Notes: generated by a model from the sequence alone, not told the origin. Numbered from the stretch's first letter, positions 25,606 to 35,396 are shown. The stretch is DNA of 64,000 nt from Methylobacterium sp. WL1 (GCF_008000895.1 NZ_CP042823.1:1178001-1242000), one strand, 5' to 3'. Numbers and translations: made by a program.

Positions 25606-26838
25606 TCAGCCCTTGGCGTTGAGCGGGCAGGCATCCGAGGGCTTCGGGAACACGTCGTCGCCCTTCAGGACCGCCCGGACGTTGTAGAAGTCCCAGTCGC
25701 GCTTGGATTCCGCCGGCTTCTTCACCTGCAGGAGCAGCATGTCGTGAACGAGGGCGCCGTCGGCGCGCAGCGTGCCGTTGCGGATCACCGCGTCGTCGAT
25801 GGTCATGGTGCGCAGCTTGGCCATCACGGCGCCGGCCTCGTCGGTGCCCGCCGCCTCGATCGCCTTCAGGTAGCTGAGCGCGGCCGAGTAGACCGCCGCC
25901 TGCGACGCGCTCGGCATGCGCTTCATCTTGGCGAAGTACTTCTCCGCGAAGGCGCGCGAGCGGTCGTCGTAGTCCCAGTAGAAGGCTTCGGTAAGGTACA
26001 TGTCCTGGGCCTTGGCCAGGCCGAGGCTCTTAACGTCGGTAATGTAGGTGAGCAGCGGGGCGATCACCTGCTTGTCGCCGCGCCCGATGCCGTACTCGGC
26101 GGCCTGCTTGACGGCGTTGATCGTGTCGCTGCCGGCATTGGCCAGCGCGATCACCTGGGCGCCACTGCCTTGCGCCTTCAGCATGAAGGAGGAGAAGTCG
26201 CCGCCCGGGAAGGGATGGCGCGACACGCCCAGCACCTTGCCGCCCTCGGCCTCGACCACCGCGGAGGCGTCCTTCTCGAGGGAATGGCCGAAGGTGTAGT
26301 CGGCGGTGACGAAGTACCAGGTCTTGCGGCCGGTCTTCAGCAGCGCCTTGGCGGTGCCGGCCGCGAGCGCGTAGGTGTTCACCATCCACTGCGCGTTGAG
26401 CGGCGAGCATTTCTCGTTGATCGCCGCCATGGCGACCCCGGCCGAGAGCATCGTCACCCGGTTCTTCTGCTTGGCGATCTCCATCACGGCAAGCGCCGTC
26501 GAGGAGGTCGGGAAGTCGGCGATCATGTCGACCTTGCCCTGGTCGAACCATTCCCGGGCGAGGTTGGCGGCGATGTCGGGCTTGTTCTGGTGGTCGGCCG
26601 CGATGAGTTCGATGGGGGCGTTCAGCACTTTGCCGCCCATCTCGTCGATGGCGATCTGCGCCGCCACGGCCGAGCCGCGCCCGGTGAAGTCGGAATAGAT
26701 GCCCGACAGGTCGTTGAGGATGCCGATCTTGACGACGCCGTCGCTGATCGCCTCGGCGGCGAGCGCCGGCAGGGGGATCGACAGGGGGGCCGACGCGAGC
26801 GACGCGCCGAGCACGTAACCGATGAACCGTGACCGCAT
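25606..26838 (-). CDS. livK: Liv-type ABC transporter periplasmic substrate-binding protein
   Basis: 410 residues from ATG 26838, which has AGGAGG a few bases upstream. The signal peptide ends at LPALAAEA. The mature protein is a type I periplasmic binding protein (VKIGILNDLSGIYSDFTGRG, FVTADYTFGHSLEKDA, IDDAVIRNGTLRADG). This sequence type resembles receptors for aromatic or aliphatic amide and acid ligands rather than classical leucine receptors, but the ligand is not determinable. It is 71 bases upstream of livH. Confidence 0.92.
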   Translation of the reverse strand: MRSRFIGYVLGASLASAPLSIPLPALAAEAISDGVVKIGILNDLSGIYSDFTGRGSAVAAQIAIDEMGGKVLNAPIELIAADHQNKPDIAANLAREWFDQGKVDMIADFPTSSTALAVMEIAKQKNRVTMLSAGVAMAAINEKCSPLNAQWMVNTYALAAGTAKALLKTGRKTWYFVTADYTFGHSLEKDASAVVEAEGGKVLGVSRHPFPGGDFSSFMLKAQGSGAQVIALANAGSDTINAVKQAAEYGIGRGDKQVIAPLLTYITDVKSLGLAKAQDMYLTEAFYWDYDDRSRAFAEKYFAKMKRMPSASQAAVYSAALSYLKAIEAAGTDEAGAVMAKLRTMTIDDAVIRNGTLRADGALVHDMLLLQVKKPAESKRDWDFYNVRAVLKGDDVFPKPSDACPLNAKG

Positions 26839-26937
26839 GTTCCCGCCTCCTGTTCGTCCCGAATACTTGCCCCTGCCGGAGCGTTGTCTGTGCATCGTCG
26901 TGTCCCGAAAGCCGGCAGCCGCCTTTCGGGATGAGAC

Positions 26938-27715
26938 TCAGAGGCCGAGCAGGCGCCCGACCTCGGCCTCCCGTGCCGCCACCGCGTCGGCCGGGATCTC
27001 GGCCGCGACCCGTCCGTGCTCGATCACGTAGTGGCGGTCGGCGAGGTGCCGGGCGAAGTGGAAGTTCTGCTCGACCAGCACGATGGTGAAGCCGCGGCTC
27101 TTGAGCAGGGCCACCGCCCGGCCGAGCGCCTCGACGATGACCGGGGCGAGGCCCTCGGTGATCTCGTCCAGCAGCAGGATGCGGGCGCCCGTGGTCAGGA
27201 TGCGGCCGAGCGCCAGCATCTGCTGCTCGCCGCCCGAGAGGCGGCCGCCGCCGCTGTCGGCCCGCTCGGCCAGGTTCGGAAACAGCGTCAGCACTTCGGC
27301 CACCGACATCCCGTCGGGGCCGAGGCGGGGCAGGAGGGTCAGGTTCTCCTGGGTCGTGAGCGAGCGATAGATGCCGCGCTCCTCCGGGCAGTAGCCGAGG
27401 CCGAGCCGGGCGATCCGGTGCGTGCTGAGCCGGATCGTCTCCTGCCCGCGCACCCGCACCGAGCCGGCGCGCCGGTCGGTCAGGCCCAGGATGGCCTTGA
27501 GCGTGGTGCTGCGCCCGGCACCGTTGCGGCCGAGCAGGGTCACGCACTCGCCCTCGCGCACCGTGAGGTCGATCCCGTGCAGGACGTGGCTCTCGCCGTA
27601 CCAGGCTTCGAGCCCGCGGATCTGCAGGGCGATGGCGGGCTCAGGCAAGTCCTTTTTGGGCAAGTCCTTTTTGGGCAAGTCCGTCTCGGGCGAGTCCGTC
27701 TCGGGCAAGTCCGTC

Positions 27716-27723
<8 letters not shown>
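26938..27723 (-). CDS. livF: Liv-type ABC transporter ATPase LivF with altered Walker A and N-terminal repeats
   Basis: 261 residues. It carries an ABC ATPase domain with signature SGGEQQ and Walker B ILLLDEIT. The Walker A motif reads GRNGAGRST: the invariant Lys is Arg (codon CGC). The first 26 residues are tandem five-residue repeats (ETDLP, ETDSP, ETDLP, KKDLP, KKDLP) encoded by a 15-bp tandem DNA repeat at about 27645-27718, absent from typical LivF proteins. The start overlaps the livG stop by eight bases. It would energise LivHM with LivG. The Arg replacement may weaken ATP binding, in which case LivG supplies the working site. Confidence 0.9.
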
Positions 27724-28468
<745 letters not shown>

Positions 28469-28494
28469 GACACCCCCACCGGCTCCGTTTCTGT

Positions 28495-28510
28495 AGATTG
28501 TATAAAATCT
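28495..28510. promoter_or_regulatory. Candidate GntR/FCD operator upstream of livG
   Basis: AGATTGTATAAAATCT: 14 of 16 positions agree with its own reverse complement. It is AT-rich within 70% GC DNA. The 5' part (TGTAGATT...) recurs upstream of the GntR gene itself at 29277-29288. Position and symmetry fit an operator for that regulator; binding is inferred. Confidence 0.5.
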
Positions 28511-28559
28511 TCAGATGCGTCAAGCGTCCTCTGCGACGACAGCTGCACAATCAGCGGGC

Positions 28560-29258
28560 TTACCCGGCCGGGGCGTTCCGGTAGATCGCCACCAGCGATA
28601 CGGCGGCGTGCGCGATGTGCGCTTGCAAGAGTTCGGCCGCCTCGGAGATGCGGCCCACCTCGCAGAGCGCCACGATCTGCGTGTGCTCGTGATCGGCACG
28701 CGCGGTGTCCCCGGAGGCGGACAGCTGCAGCCGCGTCGGGCGATCGCAATCCTGCAGCAGGGCGGAGACGATGCTGAGCGAGCGGGGGCGATCGGCGTAA
28801 CGGAGCAGATCGAGGTGGAAGCTTCGGTTCAGCTCGCCCCATCGGTCGACCTGGCCAGCCTCGAGCGCCGCGCCGTACTCGTCGGTGAGGCCGCGCAGCC
28901 TCCGATAATCCGCCGCCCCGAAGCGGCGTGCGGAGAGCGCCAGCAGCGGCGGTTCGAGCTGCTCGCGCAGGCGGAAGATGTCTTCCACTTCCTCGACGGT
29001 CAGGCCGGTCACGAGCGCCCCGCGATGCGGCACGATCCTGACCAGCCCTTGAGCCTCCAGCTGCAGCAGCGCCTCCCGAACCGGGATGCGGCTGATGCCG
29101 AACTCCTCCGCCAGCGCATCCTGGCGCAGCTGGATCCCGGGCGCGAACTCACCGTTCAGGATGCGCTGACGAAGCGATTCCGTGACCGCGGCCGAAACGG
29201 TCTTGTGGCGCAGGCGATCGGTGGGACGTGACGGAGGATTGGGATTGGGATCAGGCAT
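28560..29258 (-). CDS. GntR family regulator, FCD domain
   Basis: 232 residues from ATG 29258; a GTG two codons earlier is also possible. The N-terminal winged helix-turn-helix (SLRQRILNGEFAPGIQLRQ, EFGISRIPVREALLQLE) is followed by an all-helical FCD ligand-binding domain (VEDIFRLREQLEPPLLALSA, FHLDLLRYADRPRSLSI, HEHTQIVALCEVG). Such regulators repress transport and catabolic genes until a small acid is bound. It lies between the SDR gene and the liv operon, all on the same strand. Confidence 0.9.
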   Translation of the reverse strand: MPDPNPNPPSRPTDRLRHKTVSAAVTESLRQRILNGEFAPGIQLRQDALAEEFGISRIPVREALLQLEAQGLVRIVPHRGALVTGLTVEEVEDIFRLREQLEPPLLALSARRFGAADYRRLRGLTDEYGAALEAGQVDRWGELNRSFHLDLLRYADRPRSLSIVSALLQDCDRPTRLQLSASGDTARADHEHTQIVALCEVGRISEAAELLQAHIAHAAVSLVAIYRNAPAG

Positions 29259-29278
29259 CGGCACCTCGGAATGCGTGT

Positions 29279-29288
29279 AGATTTTATC
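29279..29288. promoter_or_regulatory. Candidate operator half-site upstream of the GntR/FCD gene
   Basis: AGATTTTATC, preceded by GTGT as in TGTAGATT. It matches one arm of the quasi-palindrome at 28495-28510 and suggests autoregulation of the GntR gene. It lies about 20 bases upstream of the start codon. Confidence 0.35.
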
Positions 29289-29439
29289 CGAAGTCGATGC
29301 GTTGCGACAGACGGGGTCCTCACGCGGGCCGGGGCGTTGCCGGGCGCAGGCCGATGAACGTCCCGTGGGTCACCAAGCCGGCCCGACCCTCGCGTCGCGG
29401 CCGCCATCGCCGCCGCGACGCGAGGGCTGGGGGTGCCAC

Positions 29440-30222
29440 TCAGTCCCCCCGTTCGCCGCGCAGGGTCTTCAGGCCGATGCCGGTCGCCTCGAAGCCGCCA
29501 TCGACGGCGAGCTGCTGGCCCGTGACGAAGGAGGCCCGTTCGGAGCAGAGGAACACGATCGCCTCCGCGAGTTCCGACTCGAGGCCGTAGCGCCCCAACG
29601 GGACGGCATCGTGATAGTCGGCGCGGATCTCCGGGCTGTGAACCGCCTTGGCCATCGCGGTGTCCACCGGCCCGGGGGCGACCGCGTTCACCCGGATCCC
29701 GAACTGCGCCAGCTCGACGGCCTGCTGCTTGGTGAGCTGGGCCAACGCCGCCTTGCTGGTGCCGTAGGCGGTCCGCAGCGTCGAGGCGCGCAGGCCCGAG
29801 ATCGAGGTGATGTTCACGATCGCGCCGCCGCGCTCGGAAAGCAGCGGGACGGCCGCCTGCGTGCACAGGAACGGCCCCGACAGGTTCACGGCGAGCACCC
29901 GCGACCAATCGTCGAACGTGGTCTCCATCAGCGGCTTAAAGATCGCGATGCCGGCGTTGTTGACCAGCGCGTCGAGCCGCCCGAACCGGTCGGCAACCTG
30001 CCGCATCGCGCCGGCGACCGCCTGCGGATCGGAGACGTCCGCGGTGACCGCCAGCACCGCCTCGGGCCGGTCGAGCCCGGCGGCGGCGGCGGCCACGGCC
30101 GGGCCGTCGATGTCGAGGAGGGCGACACGCCACCCGTCCGCGAGGAACCGGCTCGCGGCGGCGAGCCTGATGCCGCGGGCCGCCCCCGTCACCAGCGCGG
30201 TCCGGTCCTGGGTGTCGCTCAT
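29440..30222 (-). CDS. Short-chain dehydrogenase/reductase with altered glycine motif
   Basis: 260 residues. The classical SDR landmarks are NNAGI, the Ser of ITSISG, YGTSKAA (catalytic Tyr-Lys), and LAVDGGFEATG at the C terminus. The cofactor loop reads TGAARGIRLA: the third Gly of the usual GxxxGIG is replaced by Arg (codon AGG), so cofactor binding may be changed. It lies upstream of the GntR/FCD gene in the same orientation and probably acts on the compound imported by the Liv system, a hydroxy compound or sugar acid. Confidence 0.87.
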   Translation of the reverse strand: MSDTQDRTALVTGAARGIRLAAASRFLADGWRVALLDIDGPAVAAAAAGLDRPEAVLAVTADVSDPQAVAGAMRQVADRFGRLDALVNNAGIAIFKPLMETTFDDWSRVLAVNLSGPFLCTQAAVPLLSERGGAIVNITSISGLRASTLRTAYGTSKAALAQLTKQQAVELAQFGIRVNAVAPGPVDTAMAKAVHSPEIRADYHDAVPLGRYGLESELAEAIVFLCSERASFVTGQQLAVDGGFEATGIGLKTLRGERGD

Positions 30223-30581
30223 AGCGTCATATCCGTGGGCGAGGGCCGCGCGTCGGCGGCGGGGGATCGTTCCGGCAGCGGCCGGCCTTGCTCATGATGT
30301 GCGCCGGCAGCACCGACCGAGACCGCTTCCGCAAGTCCATACGATGCGAGACTTGAATTTCCAGTCCTTCCGTCGGCAGCGCTGCACCGAACATCAGGAC
30401 CGGCTGCGCTGAACGCGAAGCCTGCGCGCGGCAAACGGACGCCTCGGCACCTTCGGGGCCTGCATCCGCGTGACCGCGATGTGCAACGCGGCTAGCACGG
30501 TGATGGCGCAGCCGTGCCGACGCGGTCCGGGCACCCGCCGAGGAATCCCGTCCCGGCGGCTGGCCACGACGGGCCGACGTC
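30223..30581. other. Divergent intergenic region, no gene seen
   Basis: 359 bases between the divergent SDR and APC permease genes. Short frames exist, but none has a ribosome-binding site or recognisable composition. Promoters for both genes must lie here; no specific motif was identified. Confidence 0.5.
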
Positions 30582-31925
30582 ATGACCGACCGATCCGGCG
30601 CTGCAGCAGCTGCCCCGACCGTCTCCACGCTGGCGGCGACGGCCATCGTCGTGGCCGACATGATCGGCATCGGCGTCTTCACCAGCCTCGGCTTCCAGGT
30701 CGCCGACATCCCGTCCGGCTTCACGCTGCTGCTGCTGTGGTTCGTCGGCGGCGTGGTCGCGCTGTGCGGGGCGCTCTGCTACGCCGAACTCGCCACGATG
30801 TTTCCCCGCTCCAGCGGCGAGTACAACCTCCTCACGCAGATATATAGCCCGGCGGTCGGGTTCATGGCCGGGTGGCTCTCGGGCACCGTCGGCTTCGCCG
30901 CGCCGGTGGCGCTCGCCGCCATGGCGCTCGGCCAGTACGGCAAGGCGGTGCTGCCCGGGGCGCCGCCGCTCCTGCTCGGCCTCGCGGCGATCTGGATCGT
31001 CTCGCTCGTCCACCTGCGGGGCACGCGCCACAGCAGCGCGTTCCAGATCGGGTTCACGCTGCTGAAGCTGGCGCTGATCATCGCCTTCATCGGGGCGGGT
31101 TTCGCGCGAGGGGGCGGTGCGGCGATCGGCTTCTCGCCCGCTTCGTTCGATCCGGCGCAGGTCGTCAGCGCCAGCTTCGCGATCAGCCTCGTCTTCGTGA
31201 TGTACGCCTATTCGGGCTGGAACGCCGCGACCTACATCGTCGGCGAGCTCGCCGACCCGCCGCGCAGCCTGCCGCGGGCGCTGTTCCTCGGGACCGGCCT
31301 CGTCGTCGCGCTCTCCATCGCGCTGAACGCGGTGTTCCTCTACACGACGCCCGCCGCCGAACTCGCCGGCCAGGTCGAGGTCGCGGTGATCGCCGGCCGT
31401 CACGTCTTCGGCGATGTGGGCGGCCGCGTCGTGGGTGGGCTGATCTGCGCCGGGCTGATCCCGACGATCGGCGCGATGATGTGGATCGGCCCGCGCGTCA
31501 CCGTCGCGATGGGCGAGGACGTGACGCTGCTGCGCCTGTTCGCCCGGCGCACGCGGCGCGGGGTGCCGGGCGCCGCGCTTCTCCTTCAGGCCTGCGTCGC
31601 CACCATCCTGCTGTTCACCCAGAGCTTCGAGGCGGTGCTCGACTTCATCCAGTTCAGCCTGATCCTGTGTTCGTTCCTGACCGTGATCGGGCTGATCAAG
31701 CTCCGGATCGCCCGGCCCGACCTGCCGCGGCCGTTCCGGGCCTGGGGCTACCCGGTCACCCCGATGATCTTCCTGTCGGTCACGCTGTTCATGCTGGTCC
31801 ACCTCGTGACCGTCCGGCCGCTCCAGTCCCTCGCGGGCCTCGCGCTGATGCTGGCCGGCTTCCTCCTGTACGGCATCGCGACGGCGCGGGAGCGGAAGAC
31901 GGCGCGCATGGCGCCGCCGCGGTGA
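30582..31925 (+). CDS. APC family amino acid permease
   Basis: 447 residues with about 12 membrane helices. The APC signature in helix 1 is VVADMIGIGVFTSLGF. Other landmarks are CYAELATMFPRSSGEYNLL, and FAISLVFVMYAYSGWNAATYIVGE (helix 6), followed by ELADPPRSLPRAL. It is an inner-membrane, proton-coupled amino acid or polyamine transporter; the substrate is not readable. It stands alone on the plus strand, convergent with a methyltransferase gene 57 bases away. Confidence 0.9.
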   Translation: MTDRSGAAAAAPTVSTLAATAIVVADMIGIGVFTSLGFQVADIPSGFTLLLLWFVGGVVALCGALCYAELATMFPRSSGEYNLLTQIYSPAVGFMAGWLSGTVGFAAPVALAAMALGQYGKAVLPGAPPLLLGLAAIWIVSLVHLRGTRHSSAFQIGFTLLKLALIIAFIGAGFARGGGAAIGFSPASFDPAQVVSASFAISLVFVMYAYSGWNAATYIVGELADPPRSLPRALFLGTGLVVALSIALNAVFLYTTPAAELAGQVEVAVIAGRHVFGDVGGRVVGGLICAGLIPTIGAMMWIGPRVTVAMGEDVTLLRLFARRTRRGVPGAALLLQACVATILLFTQSFEAVLDFIQFSLILCSFLTVIGLIKLRIARPDLPRPFRAWGYPVTPMIFLSVTLFMLVHLVTVRPLQSLAGLALMLAGFLLYGIATARERKTARMAPPR

Positions 31926-31982
31926 GGCCGGCGCCGCCTGCCCGGACGGCACCCGGCCCGGGGCCGCGCGCGATCACGGTCT

Positions 31983-32723
31983 TCAGGGAGCGGGCTTGAA
32001 CGCCCGCAGCACGTCGAGCCGATACTCGGCGGTTCGCGACTGCTTCAGGACCCGCGCAAAACCTTGGGCGCCCGCGATGAAGCCTTCCGCCGCCTCGTCG
32101 CCGGAGAGCGGGTAATGGGTGACGCCGAGCCAGTGGACCAGCACGATGTCCGCTTCGGGGAGCACCGAGCCCTCCACCCGCGCGACCAGCCGGGCGAGGT
32201 CTGCGCGGTCGAGATAATAGGCGACCTCGGAGATCAGGATCAGGTCGAACCGCCCGTCCGGCCATGCGCCCGGAACGGCCGCGAGCTGGAAGCGCACGTT
32301 CGGGCAATCGGCGCAGCGCGCCCGTGCGTCGTCCAGGACGGAGGGGACCACGTCGAGCCCGATCAGCGCGTCGCACCGGGGGCAGAGCTGATGCGTGAAC
32401 ACGCCGATCGAGCAGCCGACTTCGAGGCCGGATGCGTAGCGGGCCCGCGGCAGGGCCGCGAGCGTCGCCGCATACTTGTCGCGCTCGTAAGGGCTCGTGG
32501 CGAAGCGCCACGGATCCGACTCCGTGGCGTACATGCCCTTGAAGTAATCGGTATCGAGACTCTTCGCGCGGCGGCCCGCCGAAGTCTCGGCCGGCCGCGT
32601 GGGGTCGGCCTCGGCGCCCGAGGCACTTTGCATCCCGAGCATCGCGCTCGTCACGGCTGCGCCTCCGGCTTGCAGCAGGCGGCGCCGGGAGGCCGATTTG
32701 CGATCACGCACGAGAGGCCTCAC
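31983..32723 (-). CDS. NodS-like SAM-dependent methyltransferase with Tat-like N-terminal leader
   Basis: 246 residues from GTG 32723 (GAAGG upstream; GTG 32711 is an alternative). Residues 55-246 are a class I methyltransferase of the NodS type (SLDTDYFKGMYATESDPWRF, SAM motif LEVGCSIGVF at 100-109, LISEVAYYLDR, VHWLGVTHYPLSGDEA). NodS N-methylates a sugar moiety. Residues 1-38 look like a twin-arginine leader (SRRRLLQAGG, hydrophobic stretch, ASGAEA cleavage-like site), which is unexpected for a SAM enzyme. It lies 61 bases after the second liv operon on the same strand and may be read through from it. Confidence 0.82.
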   Translation of the reverse strand: MRPLVRDRKSASRRRLLQAGGAAVTSAMLGMQSASGAEADPTRPAETSAGRRAKSLDTDYFKGMYATESDPWRFATSPYERDKYAATLAALPRARYASGLEVGCSIGVFTHQLCPRCDALIGLDVVPSVLDDARARCADCPNVRFQLAAVPGAWPDGRFDLILISEVAYYLDRADLARLVARVEGSVLPEADIVLVHWLGVTHYPLSGDEAAEGFIAGAQGFARVLKQSRTAEYRLDVLRAFKPAP

Positions 32724-32784
32724 CGCGCCTTCGGGATTGTGACGGTGAAACCGGGCGCGGTCCGGGCGGTTCCGGGCTGCGGCG

Positions 32785-33543
32785 TCAGGCGGCGCTGCCC
32801 GCCGCGGCGCGGCCGCCGAGATACGCGGCGCGGATGTCGTCGTTGGCCCAGAGCGCCTGCGGATCGCCTTCGAGGACGAGGCGGCCCGTCTCCAGCACGT
32901 AGCCGCGGTCGGCCACCGACAGGCCCATGCGGGCGTTCTGCTCGACCAGCAGCACCGTCGTGCCGCGGCGCCGCACCTCCGCGATGATCGCGAACACCGC
33001 CTGGACGATCACCGGGGCGAGGCCGAGCGAGGGCTCGTCCAGCAGCAGGAGGCGCGGCTTGGCCATCAGGCCGCGGGCGAGCGCCACCATCTGGAGCTGG
33101 CCGCCCGAGAGGGTCCAGCCGAGCGCGTCGCCGAAGCGCCGGATGTCGGGGAACAGCTCGAACATCGCCTCGACCTCGTCGCGCAAGGCGCGTTTCGGGA
33201 CGCCGGACTGGTTCGAGGCGCCGAGCATGATGTTCTCGCGCACCGTGAGCCCCGGGAAGACCCGGCGCCCCTCGGGCACGTGGGCGACGCCGAGGCGCAC
33301 GATCGCTTCGGGCTTCAGGCCGTGGAGCGGCTGCCCGTCGAGCAGGATGCTGCCGCCCGCCGGCTTCACCAAGCCGGAGATCGCCTTGAGGGTGGTCGAC
33401 TTGCCGGCCCCGTTGGAGCCGAGCAGGGTCACGACCTCGCCCGTGCCGACCACGAACGAGAGCCCGCGCACGGCCTCGATCTCGCCGTAGCGGACGGTGA
33501 GGTCGCGGATCTCCAGGACCGGGTTCGACACGGCGGTGCTCAT
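32785..33543 (-). CDS. livF: Liv-type ABC transporter ATPase LivF (second system)
   Basis: 252 residues with canonical Walker A GSNGAGKST, signature LSGGQLQM, Walker B LLLLDEPSLG and switch VLLVEQNARM. It differs from the first LivF in having the Walker Lys and no N-terminal repeats. It starts 5 bases after the LivM-LivG fusion gene stop and is the last gene of the K2-H2-MG2-F2 unit. Confidence 0.93.
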   Translation of the reverse strand: MSTAVSNPVLEIRDLTVRYGEIEAVRGLSFVVGTGEVVTLLGSNGAGKSTTLKAISGLVKPAGGSILLDGQPLHGLKPEAIVRLGVAHVPEGRRVFPGLTVRENIMLGASNQSGVPKRALRDEVEAMFELFPDIRRFGDALGWTLSGGQLQMVALARGLMAKPRLLLLDEPSLGLAPVIVQAVFAIIAEVRRRGTTVLLVEQNARMGLSVADRGYVLETGRLVLEGDPQALWANDDIRAAYLGGRAAAGSAA

Positions 33544-33548
33544 CCTGC

Positions 33549-35396
33549 TCAGGCCGGCGAGAGATCGGTCTTCAACGCGGTCTGGAGCCCCGCGCCCGGC
33601 CCGGTCGCGGCGTCCTCCCCGAGATAGGCCTCGATCACGGCGGGTTCGCGCAGCACGGAGGCGGTGACCCCGTCCGCGATGCGCCGACCGAAGTTCAGGA
33701 CGGTGACGTGGCTCGCCACGTCGCTGACCAGGGTCATGTCGTGGTCGATGATCAGGATGGTCAGGCCCTTGGCCGCCATCCGGCGCAGCAGCACCGTCAG
33801 GGCGTTCTTCTCGCTGGAATTGAGCCCGGCGGCCGGCTCGTCGAGGAGCAGCAGCGTCGGGTTGCCGGCGAGCGCCCGGGCGATCTCGATCAGGCGCTGG
33901 TGCCCGTAGGAGAAGCCCGAGATCGGCTCCTGCGCCCGCGCCTCCAGCCCGACGAAGGCCAGGGCCGCGCGCGCCCGGGCCTCCAGCGCCGGCCGGTCGC
34001 TTGCGCCAAGGGGGTTGTTCGGGCGCTCGGCGCCGATCACCACATTCTCCAGGGCGCTCATCGAACGGAACAGGCGGATGTTCTGGAACGTGCGCCCGAT
34101 CCCGACCGCGGCGCGCCGGTGCGGGGGAAACCGGGTGATGTCCCGGTCCTGGAGGCGCATGCTGCCGCCGGTCGGCGTGTAGAGACCGGACAGGACGTTG
34201 AGCGTCGTGGTCTTGCCCGAGCCGTTCGGGCCGATCAGCGCGTGGATGCCGCCGCGGGTGACGGTGAAATCGATCGCGTCCACGGCCTTGAGGCCACCGA
34301 AATGCTTGGACAGGCCTGACACGGTCAGCAGCGTCGCCGAGGCGTCGCGCTCCTGGCTCAGGGTCAGCTCCGGGGCGGGCGCAGGCGCAGGCTTGGCAGG
34401 CCGCAGCCGCCGGACCTGATCGCCCAGAAATCCCCAGATGCCGTCGGGCATGAACACGACGATCAGGATCACCGCGAGCCCGTAGATCGCCAGGTACAGG
34501 CCCGGGATCTCCTTGAGGAAGCGCAGCCATTCCGGGATCAGAATCAGCAGGCCCGTGCCGATCACCGCGCCCACCGGCGAACCGACGCCGCCCAGCAGCG
34601 CCATGGTCAGGAAGACGATGGACTCGGCGAAGGAGAACTGGTCCGGGCTGATATACGTGAAGCTGCCGGCAAACAGGCCGCCGCCCAGGCCCGCCAGCAA
34701 CGCCCCGATGGCGAAGGCCGCGACCTTGGTGCGGTAGACGTCGATCCCGCTGACGCCCGCGGCCAGTTCGTTGTCGCGCACCGCCCGCATGGCGCGCCCG
34801 AGCCGGGTCCGCGGCAGGTGCCAGACCAGCCAGCCGACCACCGCCAGGACCAGGACGCACAGCGCGAGGTAGCTCTGTCCATCCGCGAACAGGGCCGGGC
34901 GGCGGATGTTCGGCACCCCGTCCGGGCCGTGGGTGACCGGGATCCAGTTGGTCAGGACCAGGGTGAGGATCTGCTGGAACGAGATCGTCACCATGGCGAG
35001 GTAGTGGCCACCGAGCCGCAGCGTCGAGGCGCCGAGCACCGCCCCGAGCACGACCGCCAGCGCGAGCCCGATCGGCAGGCACAGCCAGAAATTCAGGCCG
35101 TGATCGACCGTGCCGAGGCCGACCGCGTAGGCGCCGATCCCGAAGAAGGCGGCCTGGGCCAGGTTGATCTGGCCGCACAGCCCGAGCACGACGGTGAGCC
35201 CGATCACCGCGATCGCGTAGGTCGCGGCCTGCATCAGGATGTTGAGGACGTAGCCGCTGAGCGGCGTGGTCGCGGCGAGCGCCACGGCGGCTGCGGCGAA
35301 ACCCGCATAGGCGAGGCTGCCGAGCGGCATCGGCCGGGAGGGCCGGGGGGCGGTCCCCGAGAGGGTCGGGTTGGCCGTCGTCGGATCGGCGCTCAT
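33549..35396 (-). CDS. Fused Liv-type permease-ATPase (LivM-LivG)
   Basis: 615 residues from ATG 35396, which overlaps the livH stop as ATGA; the frame runs on upstream over livH and that part was discarded. Residues 1-330 are a LivM permease (GLCGQINLAQAAFFGIGAYA, GGHYLAMVTISFQQILTL, AVRDNELAAGVSGIDVYRTK). A Pro/Ala linker (AKPAPAPAPELTLSQ) leads to a LivG ATPase (Walker A GPNGSGKTT, signature FSYGHQR, Walker B LLLLDEPAAG). Fusion fixes permease and ATPase in one chain. It works with the adjacent LivH, LivF and LivK. Confidence 0.93.
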   Translation of the reverse strand: MSADPTTANPTLSGTAPRPSRPMPLGSLAYAGFAAAAVALAATTPLSGYVLNILMQAATYAIAVIGLTVVLGLCGQINLAQAAFFGIGAYAVGLGTVDHGLNFWLCLPIGLALAVVLGAVLGASTLRLGGHYLAMVTISFQQILTLVLTNWIPVTHGPDGVPNIRRPALFADGQSYLALCVLVLAVVGWLVWHLPRTRLGRAMRAVRDNELAAGVSGIDVYRTKVAAFAIGALLAGLGGGLFAGSFTYISPDQFSFAESIVFLTMALLGGVGSPVGAVIGTGLLILIPEWLRFLKEIPGLYLAIYGLAVILIVVFMPDGIWGFLGDQVRRLRPAKPAPAPAPELTLSQERDASATLLTVSGLSKHFGGLKAVDAIDFTVTRGGIHALIGPNGSGKTTTLNVLSGLYTPTGGSMRLQDRDITRFPPHRRAAVGIGRTFQNIRLFRSMSALENVVIGAERPNNPLGASDRPALEARARAALAFVGLEARAQEPISGFSYGHQRLIEIARALAGNPTLLLLDEPAAGLNSSEKNALTVLLRRMAAKGLTILIIDHDMTLVSDVASHVTVLNFGRRIADGVTASVLREPAVIEAYLGEDAATGPGAGLQTALKTDLSPA

